Source of the DNA: an uncultured Roseovarius sp. | GTDB taxonomy: Bacteria; Pseudomonadota; Alphaproteobacteria; Rhodobacterales; Rhodobacteraceae | Reading direction: 5' to 3' | Assembly: GCF_947489715.1 (NCBI RefSeq) | Contig: NZ_CANLER010000003.1 | Span: 186,001-250,000, forward strand | DNA: 64,000 bases | Position numbers and translations under genes: made by a program | Shown: positions 19,783 through 30,039 of the stretch, one piece after another | How the letters are laid out: the number at the start of each line of letters is the position of its first letter | How positions within the stretch are numbered: the stretch's first letter is position 1 | The notes under the pieces: model-generated | What the model was told of the DNA's origin: nothing | The model's database searches: none | Seen by the model: only the letters and a program-made list of their open reading frames with translations

Positions 19783-19966
19783 TTCATCACCTCTCCCCAT
19801 TTCGCCTTAAACTCACGATCTATGCTTCATCAAAGACGGAAAGCAGACACAACAGGGAAATTTGGAAACAGCAGCAAAACCCCGCCTTCCCTCTTGCCCA
19901 TAAGGCCCGCCTAAATCGCCGCGCGAGGGTGTCAGGGAGGGCGGGTGGGACGCCCGAGCGCGGCGA

Positions 19967-21247
19967 TCACCCCGCCAGCAAATCCCGCAACGACAATGCC
20001 ATCACCTGCGCCGACTGCACCATATCCTCGATCCCGATATATTCATCCGGCTTATGTGCCAGGTCCAATATGCCCGGCCCGTAGGCGATGCAGTTCTTCA
20101 GCCGCCCGATCCGGTCGATATGTTTCTGATCGTAGGTGCCAGGGCTGACCACGTAATCCGGCTCCCGCCCGAAGGTTTGCGAAACCGCCTTCGCGACCGA
20201 CACCACCACCGGCGCGTCACGCTCGGTCATCGTCGGCAACACCCGGTGCAGTTCGCGGATGTCGTAGTCAAAGCTCTCGCGCCCCGCCCGTACCCGTTCC
20301 AGCACGGCGCGGATCTCCGCTTCGACCTCGTCAATATCCTCTTCGATCAAAAAACGCCGGTCGATCACCATCCGGCAACGGTCCGGCACACAGGGGCTTG
20401 GCAGTCCGGTATAGTCAGCCTCCTGTTCGGCTTCGCCGCCATGAATTGAATTGATGTTGAGCGTCGATTGCTTGGCCCCGTCCGGCACCACCGGCATTTC
20501 GGTGCGTTTCTCGGACAAAGCTGGAAACAGGCTTTCTTCCATCTCGGCCACCACCGCTCCCATGTGCCGCACCGCGCAATCCCCAAGAAAGGGCATTGAG
20601 CCATGGGCAATCTCGCCCTTGGTCTCGATCTCGGCCCACCAGACACCGCGATGACCCAGGCAGATGCGGTCCTTGTTCAACGGCTCTGGTATGATCACAT
20701 GCTGCACCCGGTCCGGGCTGAAATACCCTTTCTCGGCCAGATAGGCGACTCCGCCAAAACCACCGGATTCCTCGTCCGCCGTGCCGCTGATCTCGATCGC
20801 ACCCACGTAATCCGGGCAGAGGGCAATAAATGCCTCGGCGGCCACGATACTGGCGGCCAGCCCGCCCTTCATGTCACAGGATCCGCGGCCATAGATGCGC
20901 CCATCCCGCACCTCGCCGCCAAACGGATCGGTGGTCCAGCCATGCCCGACCTCGACCACGTCGATATGTGAATTGAAATGCACGCAGTCTCCGGCGCCTA
21001 CCCCCTCGCGCCGGGCCACGATGTTCCAGCGCGGATGCCGGTCGCTGTCGCCGATCGCACCCTTGGCCCGGATCAGTTCGGTATGAAACCCGGCCCGCAG
21101 CAGGCGGCGATCCAGATAATCGCAAATCTCGCGATAATTTTCCCCCGGCGGGTTCAGCGTCGGGATACGGATCAGATCCTGGGTCAGCGCCACCAGATCA
21201 TCACGCCGCGCGGCCACCTCTGCCTTGAGTTTTTCCGTCTGATCCAT
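19967..21247 (-). CDS. M20-family amidohydrolase (ArgE/DapE-like)
   Basis: A 426-residue zinc-dependent hydrolase. Metal-ligand motifs: HFNSHIDVVEVG (His), GRGSCDMKGGLAAS (Asp), GTADEESGGFGG (catalytic and metal Glu pair). The middle dimerisation domain runs from AHGSMPFLG, and the late LAHKPDEYIGIEDM supplies the last His. It acts on an N-acyl amino acid or peptide-like amide: acetylornithine deacetylase or succinyl-diaminopimelate desuccinylase in broad terms, the exact substrate undecided. GGAGG precedes the ATG. It lies downstream of rpe across an unusual repeat-filled gap. Confidence 0.82.
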   Translation of the reverse strand: MDQTEKLKAEVAARRDDLVALTQDLIRIPTLNPPGENYREICDYLDRRLLRAGFHTELIRAKGAIGDSDRHPRWNIVARREGVGAGDCVHFNSHIDVVEVGHGWTTDPFGGEVRDGRIYGRGSCDMKGGLAASIVAAEAFIALCPDYVGAIEISGTADEESGGFGGVAYLAEKGYFSPDRVQHVIIPEPLNKDRICLGHRGVWWAEIETKGEIAHGSMPFLGDCAVRHMGAVVAEMEESLFPALSEKRTEMPVVPDGAKQSTLNINSIHGGEAEQEADYTGLPSPCVPDRCRMVIDRRFLIEEDIDEVEAEIRAVLERVRAGRESFDYDIRELHRVLPTMTERDAPVVVSVAKAVSQTFGREPDYVVSPGTYDQKHIDRIGRLKNCIAYGPGILDLAHKPDEYIGIEDMVQSAQVMALSLRDLLAG

Positions 21248-21311
21248 CTCCGGCCTCCCCTGTCCGACTATGCGGCGCGGCCCGCATACGGGCAAGGATT
21301 TCCGGCCAGAA

Positions 21312-21390
21312 CGTACGTCCCGTACGCAGGTGACCCAAAAGACCCCGATTTACGTACGAAACACGCGTACGGATCGTACGTATTGTACGT
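21312..21390. repeat. Cluster of six GTACG motifs
   Basis: GTACG starts at 21313, 21322, 21354, 21367, 21376 and 21385, mostly inside the palindrome CGTACG. The last three are exactly 9 bases apart (units CGTACGGAT, CGTACGTAT, TGTACGTTT), and the first two are also 9 apart. The array fills the gap between the rpe stop and the M20 hydrolase ribosome site. Function unknown: operator array or structured mRNA spacer. Confidence 0.7.
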
Positions 21391-21393
21391 TTC

Positions 21394-22080
21394 TCAGGCG
21401 GCGTCAGTGGCGGTGCGGATGGCGCGGATGTTGTCACCGTAAGGGGCGGGATTCACGACCGAGCCGCCCTTGAACACTGCCGACCCGGCCACCAGAACAT
21501 CCGCCCCGGCCTCGGCCATCAGCGGCGCTGTTTCCGGCGTGATGCCACCGTCAATCTCGATATGGATGGGCCGATCGCCAATCATGGCGCGCAGTTTGCG
21601 GACCTTGTCGATCTGGCTGTGAATGAATTTTTGCCCGCCAAATCCGGGGTTTACGGTCATCACGCAGATCAGGTCAACCATATCCAGAAGGTAATCCAGA
21701 TCCTCGATCCCCGTCCCGGGATTTAGCGCCAGCCCGGCCTTGCACCCAGCGCCGCGAATGGCCTGCAACGTCCGGTGCACATGCGGCCCGGCCTCCAGAT
21801 GCGCGGTCAGGATGTCCGCGCCGGCGTCGGCAAAGGCGTTAATGTATTGATCTACCGGGGAAATCATCAGGTGCACATCCATCACCGTCTTGATATGCGG
21901 GCGGATTGCCGCACAAAGCGGCGGACCGAATGTGAGGTTCGGCACGAAATGCCCATCCATCACATCGACATGGATCCAATCGGCCCCCTGCGCTTCAACG
22001 CATTGAATTTCCTGACCAAAATTCGCAAAGTCGGCGGACAGGATCGACGGGGCGATCTTGATCTTGCGGTCGAAACTCAT
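21394..22080 (-). CDS. rpe: Ribulose-phosphate 3-epimerase
   Basis: A 228-residue TIM-barrel enzyme that interconverts ribulose-5-phosphate and xylulose-5-phosphate. Signatures: APSILSADFANFG, WIHVDVMDGHFVPNLTFGP (metal His/Asp), MTVNPGFGGQKFI and IEIDGGI. Length is normal. AGGAG lies 7 bases before the ATG. No cbb genes are adjacent, so it probably serves the pentose phosphate pathway. Confidence 0.96.
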   Translation of the reverse strand: MSFDRKIKIAPSILSADFANFGQEIQCVEAQGADWIHVDVMDGHFVPNLTFGPPLCAAIRPHIKTVMDVHLMISPVDQYINAFADAGADILTAHLEAGPHVHRTLQAIRGAGCKAGLALNPGTGIEDLDYLLDMVDLICVMTVNPGFGGQKFIHSQIDKVRKLRAMIGDRPIHIEIDGGITPETAPLMAEAGADVLVAGSAVFKGGSVVNPAPYGDNIRAIRTATDAA

Positions 22081-22160
22081 GGGCTTTCTCCTGATCTGGA
22101 CACGGGGCCTGATTTCTCATGCGGCCTGATGCGCACAAGGTCAAGACCCGCGCCAGACCC

Positions 22161-22204
22161 ATGTCGGTATTACGTCAGTAAAACGTCGGTATTCCGTCGG
22201 TGCC
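22161..22204. repeat. Four 11-bp tandem repeats (TACCGAC family), copy 1
   Basis: Four consecutive 11-mers on the plus strand: ATGTCGGTATT, ACGTCAGTAAA, ACGTCGGTATT, CCGTCGGTGCC. Read on the minus strand the consensus is AATACCGACGT. The same consensus recurs, in the opposite orientation, at 45242-45285. Here the array lies between the divergent rpe and phosphotransferase genes. Confidence 0.8.
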
Positions 22205-22282
22205 CAACACCGAAACCGCACAAGGCGTGCTGAGAATTGAACCCGCCCGCCACTTGTGCGACCGTCCGGCAAGGGGTGTCCG

Positions 22283-23314
22283 ATGACCGCAATGACCACC
22301 GCAGAACAGAGCGCCGTTTCCGACTGGCTGACCGACCACCTTGCAGGGGCCGGGCCGGTTCTGAGCAGCGAGAAATTCAGCGGCGGACAGTCCAACCCGA
22401 CTTACCGACTGACCACGCCCGACACGACCTATGTGCTGCGCCGCAAGCCGCCGGGGGTATTGCTGAAATCCGCCCATGCGGTCGATCGCGAGTTCCGCGT
22501 ACAACGGGCACTTGCCGGTTCCAACGTGCCCGTCGCACGAATGTATGCGCTCTGCGAAAATGACAATGTGATCGGATCGGCCTTTTACATCATGGAAGAG
22601 GTGCAGGGCCGCATATTCGACGACCCGCGCCTGCCCGAACTTGCTGCGGATCAACGCGCCGCGATCATGGATGAGATGAATTGCGTTCTGGCCGCCGTCC
22701 ACGACATCGACCTGAGTGCCACGGGACTCGCTGATTACGGCCCTACCGGCAACTACTGCCAGCGCCAGCTGGACCGCTGGACCACGCAATATCATACCAC
22801 CCAGACCGGGGATCTGCCCGCGATGACCGCGCTGATTGACTGGCTGGGCGACAACATGCCCGACGATGACGGCCAGCGCACGCTGGTGCATGGCGACTAT
22901 CGTCTGGACAACCTCCTATTCGCGCCCGAGGGCACCAACTGCCGCGCCGTGCTGGATTGGGAACTTTCCACCATCGGTCACCCGTTTGCCGATCTGGCCA
23001 GCGTGATCATGCAATGGCAGATGCCCCCCGGACGCGAGGGGCGCGGGCTGGCCGGTGTTGACCGCGCGGCGCTTGGCCTGTGGTCGGATCAACAGTTCAT
23101 CGACGCCTATTGCCAGCGCAGAGGCCTGAAACCCATCCGGAATTTCAACTTCTACCTCGCCTTTTGCTATTTCCGAATGGGGGCGATATTGCAGGGGGTG
23201 AAGAAACGCGCGCTGGATGGCAACGCCTCGGACCCGGACCGCGCGCTGAGGCTGGGCGCGCATGTGCCCGAATTTGCACGACAGGGCCTTGAGGCCGCGA
23301 AAGGTGCCGGATGA
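22283..23314 (+). CDS. Phosphotransferase-family protein (APH/ACAD10-like)
   Basis: A 343-residue protein-kinase-like fold. N-lobe: EKFSGGQSNPTYRLTT and the lysine in YVLRRKPPG. Catalytic loop: LVHGDYRLDNLLF (Brenner HxDxxxxN form); metal motif: AVLDWELSTIGHPFADLA. This is the aminoglycoside-phosphotransferase-like branch related to the N-terminal kinase of ACAD10/11, often next to acyl-CoA dehydrogenases or thioesterases, so a hydroxyacyl kinase role is possible. I chose the ATG at 22283 (AAGGGG upstream). Its stop overlaps the thioesterase start. Confidence 0.82.
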   Translation: MTAMTTAEQSAVSDWLTDHLAGAGPVLSSEKFSGGQSNPTYRLTTPDTTYVLRRKPPGVLLKSAHAVDREFRVQRALAGSNVPVARMYALCENDNVIGSAFYIMEEVQGRIFDDPRLPELAADQRAAIMDEMNCVLAAVHDIDLSATGLADYGPTGNYCQRQLDRWTTQYHTTQTGDLPAMTALIDWLGDNMPDDDGQRTLVHGDYRLDNLLFAPEGTNCRAVLDWELSTIGHPFADLASVIMQWQMPPGREGRGLAGVDRAALGLWSDQQFIDAYCQRRGLKPIRNFNFYLAFCYFRMGAILQGVKKRALDGNASDPDRALRLGAHVPEFARQGLEAAKGAG

Positions 23315-23727
23315 CCACCCCCGATCTTGACCCAAAACTTGTCGAGGACAGCTATCCGCTGCAACAGCATCTGGGCTTTCAGATGACCGCCTGGCAGCCG
23401 GATTACGCCCGGATCGAAGTGCCGCTGACCAAGGTGTTGATGAACCGTCAGGGCCTGCCGCATGGCGGGGTGCATGCCACGCTGCTCGATAGCGCGATGG
23501 GTTTTGCGGGCTGCTACACCGGTGATCCGGACCGGCGGCAAATGGCGCTGACCCTGTCGCTGACGGTGAACTATCTGGCGCAGGCCGAGGGCAGCCACCT
23601 GATCGCCGAAGGCTGGCGGGTGGGCGGCGGGCGCAAGACCTATTTCGCCGAAGGCAAGGTCAGCGACGCGCTAGGCACGGTGATCGCCACCGCCACCGGC
23701 GTTTTCCGCTATCGCAGCATGGAATGA
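23311..23727 (+). CDS. PaaI-family hotdog thioesterase
   Basis: A 138-residue single hotdog domain with the PaaI/YdiI signature GLPHGGVHATLLDSAMGFAG (catalytic Asp in the long helix) and the strands MALTLSLTVNYLAQAEG and KTYFAEGKVSDALG. It should hydrolyse an acyl-CoA. It is translationally coupled to the phosphotransferase (ATGA overlap), suggesting a shared acyl-CoA substrate pathway. Confidence 0.87.
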   Translation: MTTPDLDPKLVEDSYPLQQHLGFQMTAWQPDYARIEVPLTKVLMNRQGLPHGGVHATLLDSAMGFAGCYTGDPDRRQMALTLSLTVNYLAQAEGSHLIAEGWRVGGGRKTYFAEGKVSDALGTVIATATGVFRYRSME

Positions 23728-23736
23728 TCGCACCCC

Positions 23737-23768
23737 CTTGACCTTCCAGTGACTGGAGACCTTATCTG
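23737..23768 (+). promoter_or_regulatory. CueR-type copper-responsive promoter/operator
   Basis: TTGACC (23738-23743) and TATCTG (23763-23768) are separated by 19 bases, the overlong spacing that MerR-family activators require. The spacer holds the dyad CTTCCAGTGACTGGAG, nearly identical to the known CueR box of copA/cueO promoters. It directly controls copA and, through the operon, the CueR gene. Confidence 0.9.
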
Positions 23769-23799
23769 TATCGTGACGACTCAGATGATCGAGACCCGG

Positions 23800-26295
<2,496 letters not shown>

Positions 26296-26306
26296 AGGAG
26301 GGCAAT

Positions 26307-26693
26307 ATGAACATCGGGGACGTGGCCAAGCGCATCGACATGCCGGTCAAGACCATCCGCTATTACGAGGATATCGGTCTGATCAGCCCGCTGCGCGACA
26401 CCAATGGTTACCGCGTGTTTCGCGAAACCGACATGCACAAGCTGGCCTTTCTGGGCCGCGCCCGCGCGCTTGGTTTCTCGATCGAGGATTGCCGCACCCT
26501 GATGGCGCTGTACGAAGATGAGACCCGCGCCAGTGCCGATGTAAAGCAACTGGCGCAAGAGCATCTGAAACAGATCGAGGACAAGATCGCGCAGTTGCAA
26601 TCCATGCAGGCCACCCTGACCGAACTGGTCCATGCCTGTGCCGGGGATAACCGCCCCGATTGCCCGATCCTGAAAGACCTTGCCTCCGGTTAG
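26307..26693 (+). CDS. cueR: Copper-responsive MerR-family regulator
   Basis: A 128-residue activator. MerR HTH: MNIGDVAKRIDMPVKTIRYYEDIGLI...RDTNGYRVF; long dimerisation helix; C-terminal Cu+-binding loop with two cysteines spaced CX7C (CAGDNRPDC), the CueR/HmrR arrangement. It binds the promoter before copA and distorts the 19-bp spacer when copper is bound. I chose 26307, with AAGGAGG 5-6 bases upstream. It forms an operon with copA. Confidence 0.92.
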   Translation: MNIGDVAKRIDMPVKTIRYYEDIGLISPLRDTNGYRVFRETDMHKLAFLGRARALGFSIEDCRTLMALYEDETRASADVKQLAQEHLKQIEDKIAQLQSMQATLTELVHACAGDNRPDCPILKDLASG

Positions 26694-26699
26694 AAACGC

Positions 26700-27209
26700 C
26701 TATTTGCGTTCCAGCAGAAAGAAGAACGGGCACGCGTCAACCCGGAGATCCATCAGACCCATCAGGCGCTGATCATCGACCCGGCGGAAATGATCTATGA
26801 TCGCCTTCTGGTCATAGATCATCGCGGCGGAGCTGACGCCCTCATACGTAACCATACGCAACCGCGCCTTCGGCTTTCCGGTCCTGAAAAGCGGGCAGAT
26901 CAGATAGAAAATCTGGCGCATGAACGGCCAATGGGCAAGGTTCAGCGCCCGCATCAGCGACAAGGACATCAGGCCGGGGTTGAGGCTGATCTGGCCCATG
27001 ATGCTGCGATGAATAAGCGGGTGCACCTCCTCGGCACTGTCAAAGCGTTTTCCGACCCAGCCCGAGACCTCAAGCAGCGCATCCAGCGGGTGCCCGGTCG
27101 CAATCCCGCTGCCAGACCAGCCGCCAAGCAGATCCGCCACCTCGACCGGCGGCAGCGACGCGAAAAGCGCCGCGACCTCATCGTTTGGCATCTGCTTTGG
27201 AATATCCAT
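26700..27209 (-). CDS. GXWXG / DUF4334 domain protein
   Basis: A 169-residue protein. The N-terminal GXWXG domain (LLGGWSGSGIATGHPLDALL) and C-terminal DUF4334 domain (RMVTYEGVSSAAMIYDQKAIIDHFRRVD, then LMGLMDLR) are recognisable; the biochemical function of the family is unknown. It ends 6 bases from the convergent cueR stop and is the last gene of the 27-37 kb operon, about 40 bases after the flavoprotein. The start is uncertain (27209, with 27191 as alternative); no strong ribosome site is seen. Its membership of the operon is inferred from strand and spacing. Confidence 0.7.
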   Translation of the reverse strand: MDIPKQMPNDEVAALFASLPPVEVADLLGGWSGSGIATGHPLDALLEVSGWVGKRFDSAEEVHPLIHRSIMGQISLNPGLMSLSLMRALNLAHWPFMRQIFYLICPLFRTGKPKARLRMVTYEGVSSAAMIYDQKAIIDHFRRVDDQRLMGLMDLRVDACPFFFLLERK

Positions 27210-27251
27210 CCAGGCCACGTTAGGCAGGCAAAGCCGTGGCGTCAAACGCCG

Positions 27252-28583
27252 TCAGATTTCGCGGCCCGCCTTGTACTCGCCCCACCGCAGCACGGCCCTG
27301 GCGCCAAGGGTTGCGAAGGGTTCGGGCGGCAGGCGCGAGGGCAGTGGTTGGTCCAGCACCTGATCCAGCAGATCCGATCCGACACCCGAGGCCAGATCGG
27401 CCATCAGCATCCCGTGCAGCGTACCCTTGGCCACGCCCAGCCCGTTCTGACAGCAGGCGGAATAAAGCCCCTCGTCCACCTCGCCCAAGGCAGGCGCGCC
27501 ATTGCGGCTGAGGCACAGCCGCCCGCCCCAGCGATATTCCATCTCAACCCCTTTGAGCATCGGAAACCGCGCGGCAAACCCCTTGTCGTGATCGCACGCC
27601 ATGCGGGCCAGTTTACCCTCGCTGATCTGCATCGACGGGTCATAGCTGAACCGGTTGCGCACGATGATCCGGTCGCCGCCGGTGCCGGAAATCCGCCGCA
27701 CGGTCGAGCCCATTGGATCGGCAGGTGTCAGCCCCCATCGGCGATCACCGCCTAGCGTTTTGATTTCATCCGGTGTCAGCGCGCGGGTCATCGAGCCGTA
27801 AAGGTGGATATGCATCAACCGGCCCCTGAAATGGCCGAAGCTGTTGGCGTGGCCATTCACTCCCAGAATGACCTTGGGCGCGGTAACGGACCCGTTCGGC
27901 GTTTGCGCTGTCCAGTCACGATCCCGCTGCAACCGGATCACCGGGGCGTTTTCATAAAGGCTGACCCGGTTCGACCTCAGCCCCTTTGCCATGCTGCGGA
28001 CGAACAGGGCAGGCTGCACCAGCCCGGCCCCCGGCGTGACAAGACCGCTTTGATAGTAGGACGTGCCGGTGATCTGGTGCATCTGCGCGGCATCCAGCAT
28101 CTCGTGCGGCTCGTTCATATTCGTCAGATGCTGCGCGTATTCCAGGTTATGGGCATGGCCGTGATCCGAGGCGGCGGCGTTGATCTTGCCGGGGCGATCA
28201 AACGCCTCTTTGCTCAGGCCGAACTCTGTCGCCATCTGCGCCGTAAAGTCGATGGCCGCGCGGTTGGCGGCAGCATCCTTGCGGTCACGTTCCATCTGGC
28301 CGCCATAGCCCTCGGATGTCAGGTGATGCGGCAGGTCGATCATGAAGCCAGTATTGCGCCCGGCGGGGCCTTCGCCGATGCGTTTCGCCTCCAGCAGCAC
28401 GATGCGGGCATCCGGGTGCAGGATCGACAGACGGCGCACGGCGGCAAGCCCGGCAAAACCGCCGCCAATCACCAGCCAGTCGGCGGTGATATGATCGCTA
28501 AGCTCATCCGGTGCATCCGGCGCGGGCAGGATGGCGTTCCAGCCCGAGATGCCGGTGTCGACAGGCAGGCGTCTGATTTTCAT
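27252..28583 (-). CDS. DAO-family FAD-dependent oxidoreductase
   Basis: A 443-residue D-amino-acid oxidase/PuuB-like flavoprotein with the dinucleotide motif DWLVIGGGFAGLAAVRRL, the GRNTGFM segment typical of gamma-glutamylputrescine oxidase relatives, and the C-terminal SACCQNGLGVAKGTLHG segment. It oxidises a secondary or primary amine C-N bond. In its operon it could be the D-hydroxyproline dehydrogenase step or an N-demethylase. It starts 4 bases inside the upstream SDR gene (ATGA overlap). Confidence 0.82.
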   Translation of the reverse strand: MKIRRLPVDTGISGWNAILPAPDAPDELSDHITADWLVIGGGFAGLAAVRRLSILHPDARIVLLEAKRIGEGPAGRNTGFMIDLPHHLTSEGYGGQMERDRKDAAANRAAIDFTAQMATEFGLSKEAFDRPGKINAAASDHGHAHNLEYAQHLTNMNEPHEMLDAAQMHQITGTSYYQSGLVTPGAGLVQPALFVRSMAKGLRSNRVSLYENAPVIRLQRDRDWTAQTPNGSVTAPKVILGVNGHANSFGHFRGRLMHIHLYGSMTRALTPDEIKTLGGDRRWGLTPADPMGSTVRRISGTGGDRIIVRNRFSYDPSMQISEGKLARMACDHDKGFAARFPMLKGVEMEYRWGGRLCLSRNGAPALGEVDEGLYSACCQNGLGVAKGTLHGMLMADLASGVGSDLLDQVLDQPLPSRLPPEPFATLGARAVLRWGEYKAGREI

Positions 28584-29311
28584 GGCAGGCTCAATTGTGC
28601 GGTGCGGCCACCGTCGATGGTATAGACCTGCCCGGTGACAAAACTTGCCTCATCCGAGGCCAGCCAGCAGATCAGCTGCGCCACTTCCGCGGGCGTGCCG
28701 GTCCGGCGCACCGGATGAATACCGCCGATCTGTGCACGGAACGCCTCCGGATCGCCCAGGCTTTCGATGAAATCCACGTTGAGCGGCGTGTCGATCCAAC
28801 CCGGTGCAACAGCGTTGCAGCGCACCCCATCGGGACCATGATCGACAGCCACCGCGCGGGACAGCCCGTGCAGCCCCGCCTTTGAGGCACAATAGGCCGG
28901 GTGGCGCGGGTTCGATCCCAGCCCTTCGATCGAACCGACATTGACGATGGCTCCGCTGTTCTGCTTCAGCAATGGCATGGCGTGGCGCGTCAGCAGGAAC
29001 GGCGCGGTCAGGTTGACCTGTAGTTGCAGGTGCCAGTCGGCCTCAGAAGTTTCTTCGACCGTGCCTTCGCGCATGACGCCGGCATTGTTGATCAGGATAT
29101 CAAGCTGCCCGGCGGTCTGCGCAATGTGGTCGATCACCTGTGCCGGTGCCGTTGGGTCGGCGAAATCGGCGGCGATAGCTTCGTGATCCGCCGCGCCACG
29201 TTGCGCAGTAAAGACCCGTGCGCCCTGCTCTGCCAGTAGCCGCGCCGTGGCCTGCCCCATACCGCTGGAGGCGCCGGTAACCAGGGCGGTTTTGTTTGCA
29301 AACCGTCCCAT
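28580..29311 (-). CDS. Short-chain dehydrogenase/reductase (SDR 1 of the operon)
   Basis: A 243-residue classical SDR: TGASSGMGQATA (cofactor glycines), NNAGVM, the catalytic Ser in VNVGSIEG, YCASK (Tyr/Lys pair), and the C-terminal TGQVYTIDGG. The FTAQR segment after the second strand lacks the acidic residue typical of NAD-specific enzymes, so NADP may be preferred. The substrate is unknown. The ATG at 29311 shares one base with the previous stop (TGATG); a GTG at 29314 is an alternative. Confidence 0.85.
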   Translation of the reverse strand: MGRFANKTALVTGASSGMGQATARLLAEQGARVFTAQRGAADHEAIAADFADPTAPAQVIDHIAQTAGQLDILINNAGVMREGTVEETSEADWHLQLQVNLTAPFLLTRHAMPLLKQNSGAIVNVGSIEGLGSNPRHPAYCASKAGLHGLSRAVAVDHGPDGVRCNAVAPGWIDTPLNVDFIESLGDPEAFRAQIGGIHPVRRTGTPAEVAQLICWLASDEASFVTGQVYTIDGGRTAQLSLP

Positions 29312-30039
29312 CACGCCACCGGTTTCGCGCCGTTGACCTCGACCAGCGCGCCGCAGACATAGCGCGCCGCATCCGAGGCCAGGAAGGTGATCACGTCGAC
29401 GATGTCCTGCGGTTCAGCGATCCGGCCCAGGGGCACGCTGGCATTCAGGTCATCGACCGCCTTGTCGGGATCGAGCCCGCGAATGGCAAAGCCGGTGCGC
29501 AGCATGGGTGTGTTGACCTCATTCGGGCAGACGGCGTTGACGCGGATGCCCTGTGGCGCGTGATCGCGGGCGAGGCATTGGGTAAGCGAGGCGATCGCCG
29601 CCTTGGACATGATGTAAAGCGGATGGTTGGGGCCGGGGCTGAGGCCCCAGCAGGATGCGGTGTTGACGATGGTGCCGCCTTTGTGCGCCATGATCGGGAT
29701 GGCCGCGCGGCACAGCCGGAAAGGCGCTTCGACATTCACGCCCATGGTCAGGGCGTAATCGGCATCGGTGGCCTGGGTGATGTCACCCCGGGTGATGACA
29801 CCCGCGTTGTTGCAGAGGATATCAAGGCTGCCAAGCGCTTCGGTCACCTGCCCCGGCAGCGCATCGCAAAAGGCCTTGTCCAGCAGATCGCCATCGAAAT
29901 GCGCGTCAGCCTCGATCCCGGATGTATCGCGGTCCGTTACCGCCACCCGCGCGCCCTCGGCCCTGAGCGTGGCAACAAGCGCCTTGCCGATACCGCCGGC
30001 GGCACCGGTAACCAGTGCGGTTTTGCCTTGGAACCTCAT
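29311..30039 (-). CDS. Short-chain dehydrogenase/reductase (SDR 2 of the operon)
   Basis: A 242-residue classical SDR: TGAAGGIGKAL, VTDRD at the end of strand 2 (Asp suggests NAD preference), NNAGVI, VNTASCWGL (catalytic Ser), YIMSK, and VCGALVEVNGAKP at the C-terminus. It is paralogous to the next gene but differs in cofactor loop, so the pair may do opposite or successive alcohol/ketone steps. It overlaps the P450 gene by 4 bases. Confidence 0.85.
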   Translation of the reverse strand: MRFQGKTALVTGAAGGIGKALVATLRAEGARVAVTDRDTSGIEADAHFDGDLLDKAFCDALPGQVTEALGSLDILCNNAGVITRGDITQATDADYALTMGVNVEAPFRLCRAAIPIMAHKGGTIVNTASCWGLSPGPNHPLYIMSKAAIASLTQCLARDHAPQGIRVNAVCPNEVNTPMLRTGFAIRGLDPDKAVDDLNASVPLGRIAEPQDIVDVITFLASDAARYVCGALVEVNGAKPVA

